In this document: piece by piece, positions 1-7,464 of the stretch
Layout of the letters: each line of letters starts with the position of its first letter
Numbering within the stretch: the first letter of the stretch is position 1
Source of the DNA: Paludibacteraceae bacterium
GTDB lineage: Bacteria > Bacteroidota > Bacteroidia > Bacteroidales > Paludibacteraceae
Direction of reading: 5' to 3'
Assembly (NCBI GenBank): GCA_017965125.1
Contig: JAGCQO010000012.1
Location: 1-12,169, forward strand
DNA length: 12,169 nucleotides
Notes under the pieces: model-generated
Seen by the model: only the letters and a program-made list of their open reading frames with translations
Databases searched by the model: none
Told to the model about the DNA's origin: nothing
Program-made: the position numbers and the translations under genes

Positions 1-609
1 ACGAGGCGTTCATGGACTGTGTAGGCATCACAGGCAAAGTGATAATCCCAGAAGGCGTGACCAGCATCGCCACTCACGCATTCTACAATTGTACCGGCAT
101 AACTGAGGTTGTTCTTCCTTCCACACTTACTGAAATAGGCAGCTGGGCGTTCTCAGGATGTACTGCTCTGGAGAGTGTGAATCTGCCGTATGGTGTCACT
201 ACGATAGCCAGTGCGGCTTTCAAGAACTGCGCCAGCCTGAAGTCAGTCGAGATACCTTCGACAGTCAACAAAATAGGCGACTTTGCTTTCTACGGTTGTT
301 CGAACCTCGAGGGCGACATCGTCATACCAGACGGTGTGGAAGAGATAGAATACCAGGCATTCTACGGTTGTTCAAAAATCACGTCAGTGACTATTCCTAA
401 CTCCGTGACGAGCATTGACCACGAGGCGTTCATGGACTGTGTAGGCATCACAGGCAAAGTGATAATCCCAGAAGGCGTGACCAGCATCGCCACTCACGCG
501 TTCTATAATTGTACAGGCATAACAGAGTTCGTTCTTCCTTCCACTCTTACTGAAATAGGCAGCTGGGCGTTCTCAGAATGTACTGCTTTGGAGACTGTGA
601 ATCTGCCGG
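1..609 (+). repeat. Near-identical DNA duplication with 420-bp period inside the LRR gene
   Basis: Bases 1-188 match 421-608 at about 178 of 188 positions by eye, with the first 79 bases identical. The period of 420 bp equals 140 residues, or six LRR units (23+23+23+24+23+24). The units between the copies (190-420) are clearly different from those after the second copy (610-840), so only part of the super-repeat is recent. The left copy is cut by the window edge, and the true length may be greater. Most differences are silent. Visible replacements include V33 to F173, G49 to E189 and S55 to T195. Confidence 0.9.
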
Positions 610-3023
610 ACGGACTGACGGCAATCGAGCTTCGTGCGTTCTACGGCTGCACAAGCCTGAAGTCTGACATCGTTGTGCCAGAGGGCGTGACTGAACTTGG
701 TTACGGTGTGTTTGGACATTGCTCAAGTTTGACAAACGTGACACTCCCTTCTACTTTGACATCTATAGGCGACCTGCTTTTCTATGATTGTTCGTCATTG
801 GAGTCGGTTAACATTCCTGAGTCAGTGACAAACATTGGTCGCGAGGCATTCAGAGATTGCGCTAACCTCACGGGAACAATCAGCATACCATCCACAATGA
901 CTGAGATACCACCGAGGGCCTTCTATGGCTGCACAAACATCACGGAGTTCGTCATTCCGGAGACTGTCGTAAAGATAGGCGCTTATGCGTTCGGCGGTTG
1001 CACAGGCATCGAGAGCATTGTTGTTCCGGCGTCGGTTGAAAGCGTAGGAAATTGTGCCTTCAAGGACTGTGTAAACCTGAAGGAGGTTGAGTTGGGCAGT
1101 GGCTTGGAGTCGCTTGGCAGCGAGGCGTTCGGTGGATGCTCTTCTCTCGAGAAGGTTGTTTCTCATGCAGCTGTTGCGCCAGCATGTCCGTCCGACAACA
1201 CATTCTCAGACTTCAGCGCGGCGCTTTATGTGCCTGAGGCTGGCGAGGCAAGCTACATCAGCGCATTGACATGGAGAAAGTTCTTTGACGTGGTTGCTTA
1301 CTCCAGCACTACGATATGGACCGGACTTGCAGACAACGACTGGAACAACATCGACAACTGGACATCGCTGGTGCCTTCGAAGCAGATTTCGAGAGTGGCT
1401 GTCGTGACAAAGGTCGGCAGCGAAGTGACACTGACCGACGGAACCGTTGTGACAGTGGCAAACTACCCTATCATCACAGGAACAAGAAACGGCTCCGACG
1501 TCAGCTACGACAACAAGGCGGTTTGCGACACCATCATATTCGAGCCAGGAGCCGGAGTGCTCGGTCTGCAGAACCTCGACTACAACAAGGCTTTCGTCAA
1601 GGCGAGATTCAACCTGAACAGATGGTACATGATTTCCAGCCCGCTCAAGAATATGTACACAGGCGATTTCTACTTCAACGGCTCTCCTATAACATATCTC
1701 TCGAGGTTCAAGCACTCAGTGTCGAGCGAAGACCCATCAGACTCGCACTACTGGTTCCAGAGCTGCGTCTCGCTGAACGAGGCTTTGCCTGCTGGCGAGG
1801 GCTTCGTCTTCAAGCCATACAGGTATAACGGCAGCAGCTCGGAAATACTGGACGTGACTTTCCCAAGAACAGACGAGAACGGCAATCTCTATACACTATT
1901 ATATAAGTTCAATCCGCTGTCAGGAAAGCTGATTATGTCGGCATCTCAGACTCTTGAAAGGTTCGACAATGCTTACCGATTCGTTGTCGAGGACGATAAC
2001 AACAAGATGCCAAGCAAATACAGCGTGGACTTGTCGACCGCTGGCGAATACAGCATCGTCTCAAACCCAGTGATGACGCACCTCGACATCGTTTCGTTCT
2101 TCAATGACAATAGCGACGAGATAGAAGGCAAGATTGTCATCATCTCCGACGACAACGTAAACACAAGCATAATGACCGATGGCAACTCGATTAAGTCGGC
2201 GTCGGCCACAACTGAGTCTATCATCGCCCCACTGCAGTCGTTCTTTGTGAAGAAAAAGTCTTCATTTACCAATTCCGTGACATTCGATTTGGAAAAGAAC
2301 TTCACGACCGACAACTATGGAACGGCTGTCCTGAAAAGCAGCAAGACCCAGCATCCGGCGCTTTATGCGACAGCCGACTCCGATGGCAAGAAGTCTTACG
2401 TATCGTTCTGGCTCAACGACAAGGCAAGCAACGGCTTCGTTTACGCCGAGGACGCGGAGAAGATACTGTCGGCAAATGTGGAAAACGAGATTTACTCCGA
2501 GGCGGACGGCAAGAAGCTCGACATAAACCAGTTCTCGAGCCTTCCATACGAGGCGCCGCTGTCAGTGTCGATGTCGGCCGAGGGCAAAAGCGAAGGCGAA
2601 ATCAACCTTTCGTTCACAGGCGCGGAGTCGTACGAGAATGTCGATGTGATACTCATCAACAAGCAGACCAACGAGCAAGTGAACCTCAAGGACGAAAGCT
2701 CATACAAGTTCGCGTTCGACGCTAACACAGCCCAAGGCTCGTTGTTCATCAGGTTCCAGGCTTCGGCCGAGGTGACCACAAGCGCGGCGCAGACAATTGG
2801 CGAGGATGTCAGAATCTTCGGCGCAGGCTCTAAGGTGAAGGTTATCGGCTCGGAGAGCAATAAGATAATCGAGGTCGCAGTAATCGACGCAGCCGGAAGA
2901 ACCGTGTCGCACAAGAAGTTAGGCGGCGTAACTGAGTACGAGTCCGACGCGCTGACCGGCAGCTTCGTGGTGAAGGCGGTGTGCGAGAATGGCACAAAGA
3001 CAGCGAAGGTAAACATCAGATAA
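1..3023 (+). CDS. BspA-like leucine-rich-repeat surface protein with T9SS-like C-terminal tail (5' partial)
   Basis: The reading frame is open at the left edge: bases 3-11 read E-A-F, the end of a repeat unit, so the Met at base 12 is internal and the signal peptide and N-terminus are missing. Residues are numbered from that Met (1003 visible). Residues 1 to about 385 are some 16-17 LRR_5/BspA units of 23-24 residues with the pattern AFxxCxxLxxVxIPxxVxxIG. Residues 386-430 resemble the usual closing segment of such arrays (APACPSDNTF...LYVPE...W..F). Residues 435-450 (IWTG...DNDWNNIDNW) start a non-repeat region found in Bacteroidota secreted proteins, followed by beta-rich sequence. Residues about 933-1003 (VAVIDAAGRTVS...GSFVVKA...KVNIR) look like a type IX secretion sorting domain. 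I infer an exported, surface-attached or released protein. BspA relatives bind host or bacterial surfaces, but the ligand here is unknown. A strong terminator follows directly. Confidence 0.9.
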   Translation, partial: EAFMDCVGITGKVIIPEGVTSIATHAFYNCTGITEVVLPSTLTEIGSWAFSGCTALESVNLPYGVTTIASAAFKNCASLKSVEIPSTVNKIGDFAFYGCSNLEGDIVIPDGVEEIEYQAFYGCSKITSVTIPNSVTSIDHEAFMDCVGITGKVIIPEGVTSIATHAFYNCTGITEFVLPSTLTEIGSWAFSECTALETVNLPDGLTAIELRAFYGCTSLKSDIVVPEGVTELGYGVFGHCSSLTNVTLPSTLTSIGDLLFYDCSSLESVNIPESVTNIGREAFRDCANLTGTISIPSTMTEIPPRAFYGCTNITEFVIPETVVKIGAYAFGGCTGIESIVVPASVESVGNCAFKDCVNLKEVELGSGLESLGSEAFGGCSSLEKVVSHAAVAPACPSDNTFSDFSAALYVPEAGEASYISALTWRKFFDVVAYSSTTIWTGLADNDWNNIDNWTSLVPSKQISRVAVVTKVGSEVTLTDGTVVTVANYPIITGTRNGSDVSYDNKAVCDTIIFEPGAGVLGLQNLDYNKAFVKARFNLNRWYMISSPLKNMYTGDFYFNGSPITYLSRFKHSVSSEDPSDSHYWFQSCVSLNEALPAGEGFVFKPYRYNGSSSEILDVTFPRTDENGNLYTLLYKFNPLSGKLIMSASQTLERFDNAYRFVVEDDNNKMPSKYSVDLSTAGEYSIVSNPVMTHLDIVSFFNDNSDEIEGKIVIISDDNVNTSIMTDGNSIKSASATTESIIAPLQSFFVKKKSSFTNSVTFDLEKNFTTDNYGTAVLKSSKTQHPALYATADSDGKKSYVSFWLNDKASNGFVYAEDAEKILSANVENEIYSEADGKKLDINQFSSLPYEAPLSVSMSAEGKSEGEINLSFTGAESYENVDVILINKQTNEQVNLKDESSYKFAFDANTAQGSLFIRFQASAEVTTSAAQTIGEDVRIFGAGSKVKVIGSESNKIIEVAVIDAAGRTVSHKKLGGVTEYESDALTGSFVVKAVCENGTKTAKVNIR

Positions 3024-3042
3024 AAAATGGCTTAATATATGG

Positions 3043-3079
3043 AGAGCGAAAGATTACGGTCTTTCGCTCTTTTTCTTTT
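3043..3079 (+). terminator. Intrinsic terminator after the LRR gene
   Basis: A perfect 11-bp inverted repeat (AGAGCGAAAGA at 3043-3053, TCTTTCGCTCT at 3060-3070) encloses a 6-base loop and is followed by the T-rich run TTTTCTTTT. It begins 20 bases after the TAA stop at 3021-3023. It should separate the LRR transcript from the argD block. Confidence 0.92.
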
Positions 3080-3105
3080 AAAAGGGCTCTATTCTTTTTT
3101 ATTTA

Positions 3106-3117
3106 GTATCTTTGCAC
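3106..3117 (+). promoter_or_regulatory. Bacteroidota-type -7 promoter box upstream of argD
   Basis: TATCTTTG at 3107-3114 fits the Bacteroidota primary-sigma -7 consensus TAnnTTTG. It lies after the terminator and about 50 bases before the argD start. No clear TTTG -33 box is visible at the usual 19-21 base distance, so the call rests on the -7 box and the position. The 12-mer GTATCTTTGCAC recurs exactly at 5170-5181 before hemD. Confidence 0.6.
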
Positions 3118-3166
3118 TCAATTCCCAAAACAAAAAACATATACACAACGAAAAGTAAATTTAATT

Positions 3167-4306
3167 ATGGAACCATTCAAAGTCTTTCCGCTTTATGATG
3201 TGAACATTGTACGAGGCAATGCCACACGAATATATGACGACCAGGGGAAAGAGTATCTTGACCTTTATGGCGGTCATGCGGTTATTTCTGTCGGACATAC
3301 ACATCCGTATTTTGTGCAGAAAGTGACTGAGCAGCTCAACAAGATGGGTTTTTATTCAAACTCAGTCATAAACAAGCTGCAGCTTGAGCTTGCCGACAAG
3401 TTGGGCAAGATGTCAGGCTACGAGGATTACTCGCTTTTCCTCATAAACTCAGGAGCCGAGGCGAACGAGAACGCGCTCAAGCTCGCATCTTTCCACAACG
3501 GAAGACGCAAGGTGGTTGCCATCTCCCACGCATTCCACGGCCGTACAACGGGCGCAGTGAGAGTGACCGACAACCCTAAGATCGTCGCTCCTATCAACGA
3601 GGCGTTCCCAGTCGAGTACGTTCCTATGAACGACATCGACGCCATGAAGAAGGCCCTGGCTGGCAATGACGTCTGCGCATTCATCATCGAGGGCGTGCAG
3701 GGCGTAGGAGGCATAAGAATCCCAACAACGGAATATTTCCAGGCAGTGAGAGAGGAGTGTACAAAGACAGGCACCATCCTCATCGCCGACGAGATACAGT
3801 CAGGATACGGAAGAACAGGTAAGTTCTTCGCTCACCAGCATTTCGACGTTAAGCCTGACCTCATCACTGTGGCTAAGGGCATCGCCAACGGAATACCGAT
3901 GGGCGGTCTGCTCATCAGCCCTATGTTCGAGGCTGTGTTCGGACAGCTCGGCACCACCTTCGGCGGAAACCAGTTGGCTTGCGCTGGAGCAATCGCCGTG
4001 CTCGACATCATGAAGGCCGAGAAGCTCGTCGAGAACGCTGCCAAGATAGGTGACTACCTGATGGACAAGCTCAACCTGATGAAGGGCCAGTACGGCATCG
4101 TCGATGTGCGCGGCTTAGGTCTTATGATCGGCATCGAGTTCGACAAGCCAATCGCTGAGCTCAGGAAGAGACTCATCTTCGAGCAGAAGACATTCACCGG
4201 AGCATCCGGACAGACAGTCCTGAGACTGCTGCCGCCTTTGTGTCTCACGAAGTCGGATGCCGATTTGTTCCTGACGAGGTTCAACACATTACTGTCGGAG
4301 AAGTAA
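3167..4306 (+). CDS. argD: Acetylornithine/succinylornithine aminotransferase (class III PLP enzyme)
   Basis: This 379-residue protein has the usual length and motifs of ArgD, the PLP enzyme that interconverts N-acylglutamate semialdehyde and N-acylornithine in arginine synthesis, in the cytoplasm. Visible landmarks: NSGAEAN at 94-100 (cofactor phosphate region), HAFHGRT at 121-127, IIEGVQGVGG at 173-182, ADE at 207-209 with the PLP-contacting Asp208, Lys237 in ITVAKG as the likely Schiff-base lysine, and TTFGGN at 263-268. The ATG start at 3167 gives a normal N-terminus (FPLYDVNIVRG...). Some Bacteroides use N-succinyl rather than N-acetyl intermediates, so the natural acyl group cannot be fixed from this gene alone. 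Other class III omega-aminotransferases are possible but less likely. No other arginine gene is in the window. It leads a same-strand run with the DUF4271 gene, 21 bases downstream. Confidence 0.87.
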   Translation: MEPFKVFPLYDVNIVRGNATRIYDDQGKEYLDLYGGHAVISVGHTHPYFVQKVTEQLNKMGFYSNSVINKLQLELADKLGKMSGYEDYSLFLINSGAEANENALKLASFHNGRRKVVAISHAFHGRTTGAVRVTDNPKIVAPINEAFPVEYVPMNDIDAMKKALAGNDVCAFIIEGVQGVGGIRIPTTEYFQAVREECTKTGTILIADEIQSGYGRTGKFFAHQHFDVKPDLITVAKGIANGIPMGGLLISPMFEAVFGQLGTTFGGNQLACAGAIAVLDIMKAEKLVENAAKIGDYLMDKLNLMKGQYGIVDVRGLGLMIGIEFDKPIAELRKRLIFEQKTFTGASGQTVLRLLPPLCLTKSDADLFLTRFNTLLSEK

Positions 4307-4317
4307 CAAACACTTTC

Positions 4318-4324
4318 AAGGGAG
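4318..4324 (+). promoter_or_regulatory. Shine-Dalgarno-like site before the DUF4271 gene
   Basis: AAGGGAG at 4318-4324 is unusually purine-rich for this window. It is 3 bases from the ATG at 4328 but 9 bases from the in-frame ATG at 4334 (residue 3), so the second Met may be the true start. The protein differs by only two residues. Confidence 0.4.
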
Positions 4325-4327
4325 TAT

Positions 4328-5233
4328 ATGGCAATGGTGGAATTCCAGAATCAATTTTTAGATTCCATAAAAAGGCTGGCGAGCGAGGAGTTCGTCAGCC
4401 CTAATTATATAGTGCCTACACTCGAGAAAACTCCCGACAGCCTTTTGCAGCAGAGCAGCGCGGCGTCGCTCGACACGGCACAGGACGCTCTGTCTGTTTT
4501 CATTGAGAAAATGTCGTTCATAACCGAGGCGCCAAGCATGGTGGCGAACGCCGTGGCGAGCGGATTTGTAGGCACGCCGATGCCAATCAGACCGTCGGAC
4601 AACCCCTTGCTGGTCATGTTCCTGCTGCTGGCCTTTTTCTCGTTCATGTATATCGTCATATCACGAAGACAGTACGTCAATGAGCTTCTCAAAAGCTTCT
4701 TCATACTGAAAGAGCGTCTGTCCATCTTCGTTGACTCGACATCGAAGAGCCTTTCGTTCTTCAACATCAATCTGCTCTACCTTCTGGTGGCGTCAACGTC
4801 GGTCATCATCTACGTTCTGGCGTGTTATTACGGTTTCGAGCCCCTGCTCGGCTTTGGTGGCGCGACGCCGTTGATATGCATCCTTCTGCCCGTCGGCTTC
4901 CTTTCTATGAAGGCGTGTGGACTCCACTTCCTCAACTTCATATTCAAGGGCGGCGATTTATACATCAGAAGCTACTTTTTCCTGCTCTACGCGCTCGGCA
5001 TCGTCCTGTTTCCGGTAGCGGTTTTGCTCGTCTTCGCGCCGTCCTATATGTTTGAGTCGCTGCTTATTGTCTCAGGCGTCTTTTTGGCGGTTTATGTTTC
5101 GTTATTGATTTACAAGATATTCCAAATCTTTTTTATGGGCAATTTGAGCTCGTTGCTTTACATAATATTGTATCTTTGCACATTTGAAATTTTGGCCTTG
5201 TTGATTTCATTGAAGTTAATGATGGCTTGGTAA
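4328..5233 (+). CDS. DUF4271-type integral membrane protein
   Basis: The 301-residue product has a soluble, Ser/Gln-rich N-terminus (1-90) followed by about six hydrophobic segments, near 93-112, 147-168, 176-196, 215-237, 241-264 and 272-297. The motif RRQYVNELLKSFF (113-125) follows the first membrane segment. I recognise it as a DUF4271 protein from this architecture and its place directly upstream of a Bacteroidota HemD, a recurrent pairing. Its molecular function is unknown and no catalytic motif stands out. It follows argD by 21 bases and is probably co-transcribed. A promoter-like box for hemD lies inside its last 65 bases, so the end of this gene doubles as regulatory sequence. Confidence 0.75.
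   Translation: MAMVEFQNQFLDSIKRLASEEFVSPNYIVPTLEKTPDSLLQQSSAASLDTAQDALSVFIEKMSFITEAPSMVANAVASGFVGTPMPIRPSDNPLLVMFLLLAFFSFMYIVISRRQYVNELLKSFFILKERLSIFVDSTSKSLSFFNINLLYLLVASTSVIIYVLACYYGFEPLLGFGGATPLICILLPVGFLSMKACGLHFLNFIFKGGDLYIRSYFFLLYALGIVLFPVAVLLVFAPSYMFESLLIVSGVFLAVYVSLLIYKIFQIFFMGNLSSLLYIILYLCTFEILALLISLKLMMAW
5170..5181 (+). promoter_or_regulatory. Candidate hemD promoter within the DUF4271 gene
   Basis: TATCTTTG (5171-5178) matches TAnnTTTG and sits in the same 12-mer, GTATCTTTGCAC, as the argD box. It is about 90 bases before the hemD start. Possible -33 elements (TTTG at 5143-5146, 24 bases away; TTG at 5153-5155, 15 bases away) fall outside the preferred 19-21 spacing, so the support is moderate. 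Confidence 0.5.
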
Positions 5234-5267
5234 CCATATACGAATCAATACTCAAAACACAAACCAC

Positions 5268-6044
5268 GTGAAAATCAAGAAAATACTGGTATCTCAGCCC
5301 AAACCAGAGTCGGAAAAATCTCCATATTACGACATTGAGAAGAAATATGGTGTGAACATTGTTTTCAGACAATTTTTCAAGAACGAGCCTGTTGATGTGA
5401 AAGATTTCAGAAAACAGAGGATTGACATCTTGGCTCACACAGCCATTATATTCACGGCAAAACTCGGTATTGACAATTTCTTCCGCCTGTGCAAGGAGCT
5501 CAGAGTGACTGTGCCAGACGACATGAAGTACTTCTGCACGTCAGAGAAGATTTCTTTGTATTTGCAGCATTACATACAGTACCGCAAGAGAAAGATTTTC
5601 TTCGGTGCTGACAGCAAGTTCGAGTCGCTCATCAGCGTGATGGAGAAGCACAAGGACGAGAAGTTCCTGCTTGTGGGCGCCGACTCGCAGAACGAGGAGC
5701 AGAAGGCTCAGGAAAGCGGCAGATTCAAGGCTTTGGAGGAAAAGGGATTCACATTCGACAAGGCTGTGATGTATCGCACTGTGAACAACTACTTCCAGCC
5801 GGACGAGACTTTCGACTACGACATGATCGTGTTCTTCTCGCCTAACGGAATTGTGTCACTCCTCGAGAACTTCCCAGACTTCGAGCAGGGCGACATCTCG
5901 ATCGCATGCCTTGGCGAGAAGACTGCGGCCGCCATCAAGAACACCGGCAGGCTGAGACTCGACGTCGAGGTGCCATCGCCTCAGTTCTCTTCTATCACAG
6001 CGGCTCTCGACAGCTACGTAAAGGAGAATCACAAGAAAAAGTAA
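5268..6044 (+). CDS. hemD: Uroporphyrinogen-III synthase, Bacteroidota type
   Basis: The 258-residue product matches the divergent Bacteroidota HemD form: N-terminal KIKKILVSQPKP (2-13), EKSPYYDIE (16-24), HTAIIFTAKLGIDNFFRLC (57-75), VPDDMKYFC (82-90), YLQHYIQYRKRKIFFG (98-113) and AVMYRTV (166-172). The enzyme closes and rearranges hydroxymethylbilane to uroporphyrinogen III in the cytoplasm, the branch point to haem and corrinoids. The start is GTG at 5268. No in-frame ATG precedes it and the next Met is residue 86, so GTG is needed to keep the conserved N-terminus. The family is poorly conserved in sequence, so the call relies on these Bacteroidota-specific blocks and the rnpA/yidD neighbours. 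No other haem gene is in the window. rnpA starts 13 bases after its stop codon. Confidence 0.83.
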   Translation: MKIKKILVSQPKPESEKSPYYDIEKKYGVNIVFRQFFKNEPVDVKDFRKQRIDILAHTAIIFTAKLGIDNFFRLCKELRVTVPDDMKYFCTSEKISLYLQHYIQYRKRKIFFGADSKFESLISVMEKHKDEKFLLVGADSQNEEQKAQESGRFKALEEKGFTFDKAVMYRTVNNYFQPDETFDYDMIVFFSPNGIVSLLENFPDFEQGDISIACLGEKTAAAIKNTGRLRLDVEVPSPQFSSITAALDSYVKENHKKK

Positions 6045-6056
6045 AACGGATTATTT

Positions 6057-6455
6057 ATGGAGTGCAAGGGGTACAGATTCTCGCCGGCAGAACACCTCAA
6101 GGGAGAAACTCGTACTTCGGCTCTCTTTGAGAAGGGGAATTCTTTCATAGAGTTCCCTTTTCGAGTTGTATATAATATGGAGGACGGCAGGGCGGACGCG
6201 CCAGTGAAGCTCTTGTTCTCCGCTCCTAAGCGCTACCGTCGCCACGCGGTTGACAGAAACCTCATGAAAAGGCGCATGAGAGAGGCGTACAGGCTGAACA
6301 AGAAAGCGCTGTACGACCACATCCCGGACGCGTGGGACAAGACCCTGTGCGTCGCCTTCAGATACGTCGCCGACAGCAACATCGACTACCGCACAGTGGA
6401 GCATAAGATGAAAAAGGCGCTCAACAAACTCAGCGAAAGGGTTTTCCGTCCATGA
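6057..6455 (+). CDS. rnpA: Ribonuclease P protein component
   Basis: This basic protein of 132 residues is the protein subunit that helps the RNase P RNA cut the 5' leader from pre-tRNAs. The signature basic RNR region is at about 58-79 ([22 protein letters not shown] with conserved Arg67, Asn68, Lys71, Arg72 and Arg75), followed by the usual amphipathic C-terminal half. The N-terminus has the F-P-F-R-V-V-Y strand that leads into the tRNA-binding cleft. Its stop overlaps the yidD start by four bases (ATGA at 6452-6455), the classic rnpA-yidD arrangement. The start 13 bases after hemD suggests co-transcription with hemD. Confidence 0.93.
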   Translation: MECKGYRFSPAEHLKGETRTSALFEKGNSFIEFPFRVVYNMEDGRADAPVKLLFSAPKRYRRHAVDRNLMKRRMREAYRLNKKALYDHIPDAWDKTLCVAFRYVADSNIDYRTVEHKMKKALNKLSERVFRP

Positions 6456-6697
6456 GCAACGGCATTCTCGGCATAATAAGAAAAGGGCTCGTCTTCCTGC
6501 TCGTGCTGCCCATCAAGTTCTACAGGCACTTCATCTCGCCTATGTTTCCGCCGGTGTGTCGCTTCACGCCCACTTGTTCGCAATATGCGCTCGAAGCCCT
6601 TCAGAAGCATGGCCCGTTCAAAGGGCTTTATCTGGCTGTCAGGAGGATTTTGAGGTGTAATCCTTGGGGCGGTTCGGGCTACGACCCGGTTCCTTAG
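6452..6697 (+). CDS. yidD: Membrane protein insertion efficiency factor YidD
   Basis: The 81-residue product carries the family hallmarks: [16 protein letters not shown] (19-34), [15 protein letters not shown] (36-50) with Cys36 and Cys42, [15 protein letters not shown] (58-72) with Cys69, and GYDPVP at the end. YidD is a small peripheral membrane protein that assists YidC/Sec insertion of membrane proteins. Length and ending are normal. The stop is TAG at 6695-6697, placed exactly where the family ends, which is useful evidence that TAG is a normal stop codon in this genome. Translation is probably coupled to rnpA through the ATGA overlap. Confidence 0.95.
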   Translation: MSNGILGIIRKGLVFLLVLPIKFYRHFISPMFPPVCRFTPTCSQYALEALQKHGPFKGLYLAVRRILRCNPWGGSGYDPVP

Positions 6698-6839
6698 CAG
6701 TACCCGTTCCTTCGTGTTTTATTGAAATTAATCTTCATTAGTAAAGTTTAAGCTATTCCAAAAACCCTTTGCTGATGCGGTTTTCAGCGCGCTTTTTAAG
6801 AAAAAGAAATATTTATAATCACTATTTGATATTTTTTAG

Positions 6840-6871
6840 TTGAAAAAGAAATCTTATTATCATTACATTTG
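6840..6871 (+). promoter_or_regulatory. Candidate promoter of the marR-efflux operon
   Basis: TACATTTG at 6864-6871 matches the -7 box TAnnTTTG. TTG at 6840-6842 lies 21 bases upstream, at the preferred -33 spacing. This is the best two-part promoter match in the window. Transcription would start near 6878, leaving a leader of about 55 bases before the marR ATG. Confidence 0.65.
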
Positions 6872-6897
6872 TAGAAAACATTAGGGTTTCAAATGTA
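6864..6897. repeat. Inverted repeat overlapping the marR -7 box (candidate operator)
   Basis: TACATTTG (6864-6871) and CAAATGTA (6890-6897) form perfect 8-bp arms separated by 18 bases. The left arm is the -7 box itself and the right arm is in the early transcribed leader. MarR proteins often repress their own operon by binding palindromes over the promoter, so this is a plausible autoregulatory site. The wide spacer is unusual for one MarR dimer and could instead mean two half-sites or chance. Confidence 0.45.
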
Positions 6898-6934
6898 CCA
6901 ATGCGAATAGTAACTATAATAACAATATAAAATC

Positions 6935-7393
6935 ATGGCCGTAAAAGTAGAATCATTATTAAAGGAGTTAGACATCAATGTGTTGATCGGCGTTCTTTCT
7001 GGACGTACAACAAGAGCTATCAACAGAGAGTTGCAGCACTCATTCAGAGCGACTGGCGTGAAGGTGACCCCAGACCAGTGGACTATCCTTCTGTCGCTGA
7101 CAAAGAACAACAACGTGACTCAGCAGTCTATCGCTGACATCACTTACAGAGACAAACCAAACATCTCTCGTATAGCCGGAATCCTTGAGAACAAGGGTCT
7201 GATCAAGCGTTCTGTTGACAAGAGCGACAAGAGAAACAACATTGTGACAATCACTGCAAAGGGAGAAGAGCAGGTGAAGGCAGCACACGAGGCAGCTATC
7301 AGAACTATGCAGCGTGCGCTCATCGGTTTCACTGAGACTGATGTTTTGAAATTGCAGAAATTGTTGAGAACAATCTTCTCTAATCTCGCGTAA
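6935..7393 (+). CDS. MarR-family transcriptional regulator
   Basis: The 152-residue product has the MarR winged helix-turn-helix fold: an N-terminal dimerisation helix (about 5-38), VTPDQWTILLSL (44-55), QQSIADIT (63-70), the recognition helix around 74-88 (KPNISRIAGILENKGLI), the beta wing with DKSDKRNNIVTIT (95-107; MarR-typical Asp and Arg at 98 and 100), and a C-terminal dimerisation helix (111-151). MarR proteins bind promoter DNA as dimers and usually release it on binding small phenolic or toxic compounds. Standing first before TolC, HlyD and permease genes, it is probably the local repressor of the pump. The gene is intact. The ligand cannot be inferred. Confidence 0.9.
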   Translation: MAVKVESLLKELDINVLIGVLSGRTTRAINRELQHSFRATGVKVTPDQWTILLSLTKNNNVTQQSIADITYRDKPNISRIAGILENKGLIKRSVDKSDKRNNIVTITAKGEEQVKAAHEAAIRTMQRALIGFTETDVLKLQKLLRTIFSNLA

Positions 7394-7418
7394 GAATAAG
7401 AGAATTAGAACTTTATCG

Positions 7419-7455
7419 AAACTCGCGCCTCTTAGTTTAAGACGCGCGAGTTTTT
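7419..7455 (+). terminator. Long hairpin with T-run between marR and tolC (terminator or attenuator)
   Basis: AAACTCGCGC (7419-7428) pairs perfectly with GCGCGAGTTT (7444-7453). After one mismatch, TCTTA/TAAGA extends the stem to a 3-base GTT loop. The T-run is 7451-7455. It has the form of an intrinsic terminator yet ends only 9 bases before the tolC ATG at 7465, and I see no TAnnTTTG promoter between marR and tolC. It may limit transcription into the pump genes or affect tolC translation initiation. Confidence 0.8.
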
Positions 7456-7464
7456 AATGGCACT

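Larger units (their letters stand above)
6698..6934 (+). other. Non-coding AT-rich region between yidD and marR
   Basis: This 237-base gap has no credible gene. A short inverted repeat (GCTGA 6771-6775, TCAGC 6784-6788) followed by GCGCGCTTTTT could be a weak terminator for the yidD transcript, but the stem is only 5 bp. The right half holds the marR promoter and an inverted repeat, listed separately. Confidence 0.6.

Noticed and set aside
1..1160. Regular spaced repeats resembling a CRISPR array
   Set aside because: The ~70-base periodicity is the LRR unit translated in one continuous frame, and the repeats are degenerate rather than identical with unique spacers.
822..1715. Long minus-strand open frames opposite the LRR gene (for example 1206-1715 and 822-1166)
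   Set aside because: Their products are low-complexity and match no family, and they lie entirely opposite a well-supported gene, so they are shadows.
6771..6797. Terminator for the hemD-rnpA-yidD transcript
   Set aside because: The stem is only 5 bp with an 8-base loop and the T-run is separated from it; too weak for a separate feature call, so it is only mentioned in the intergenic entry.
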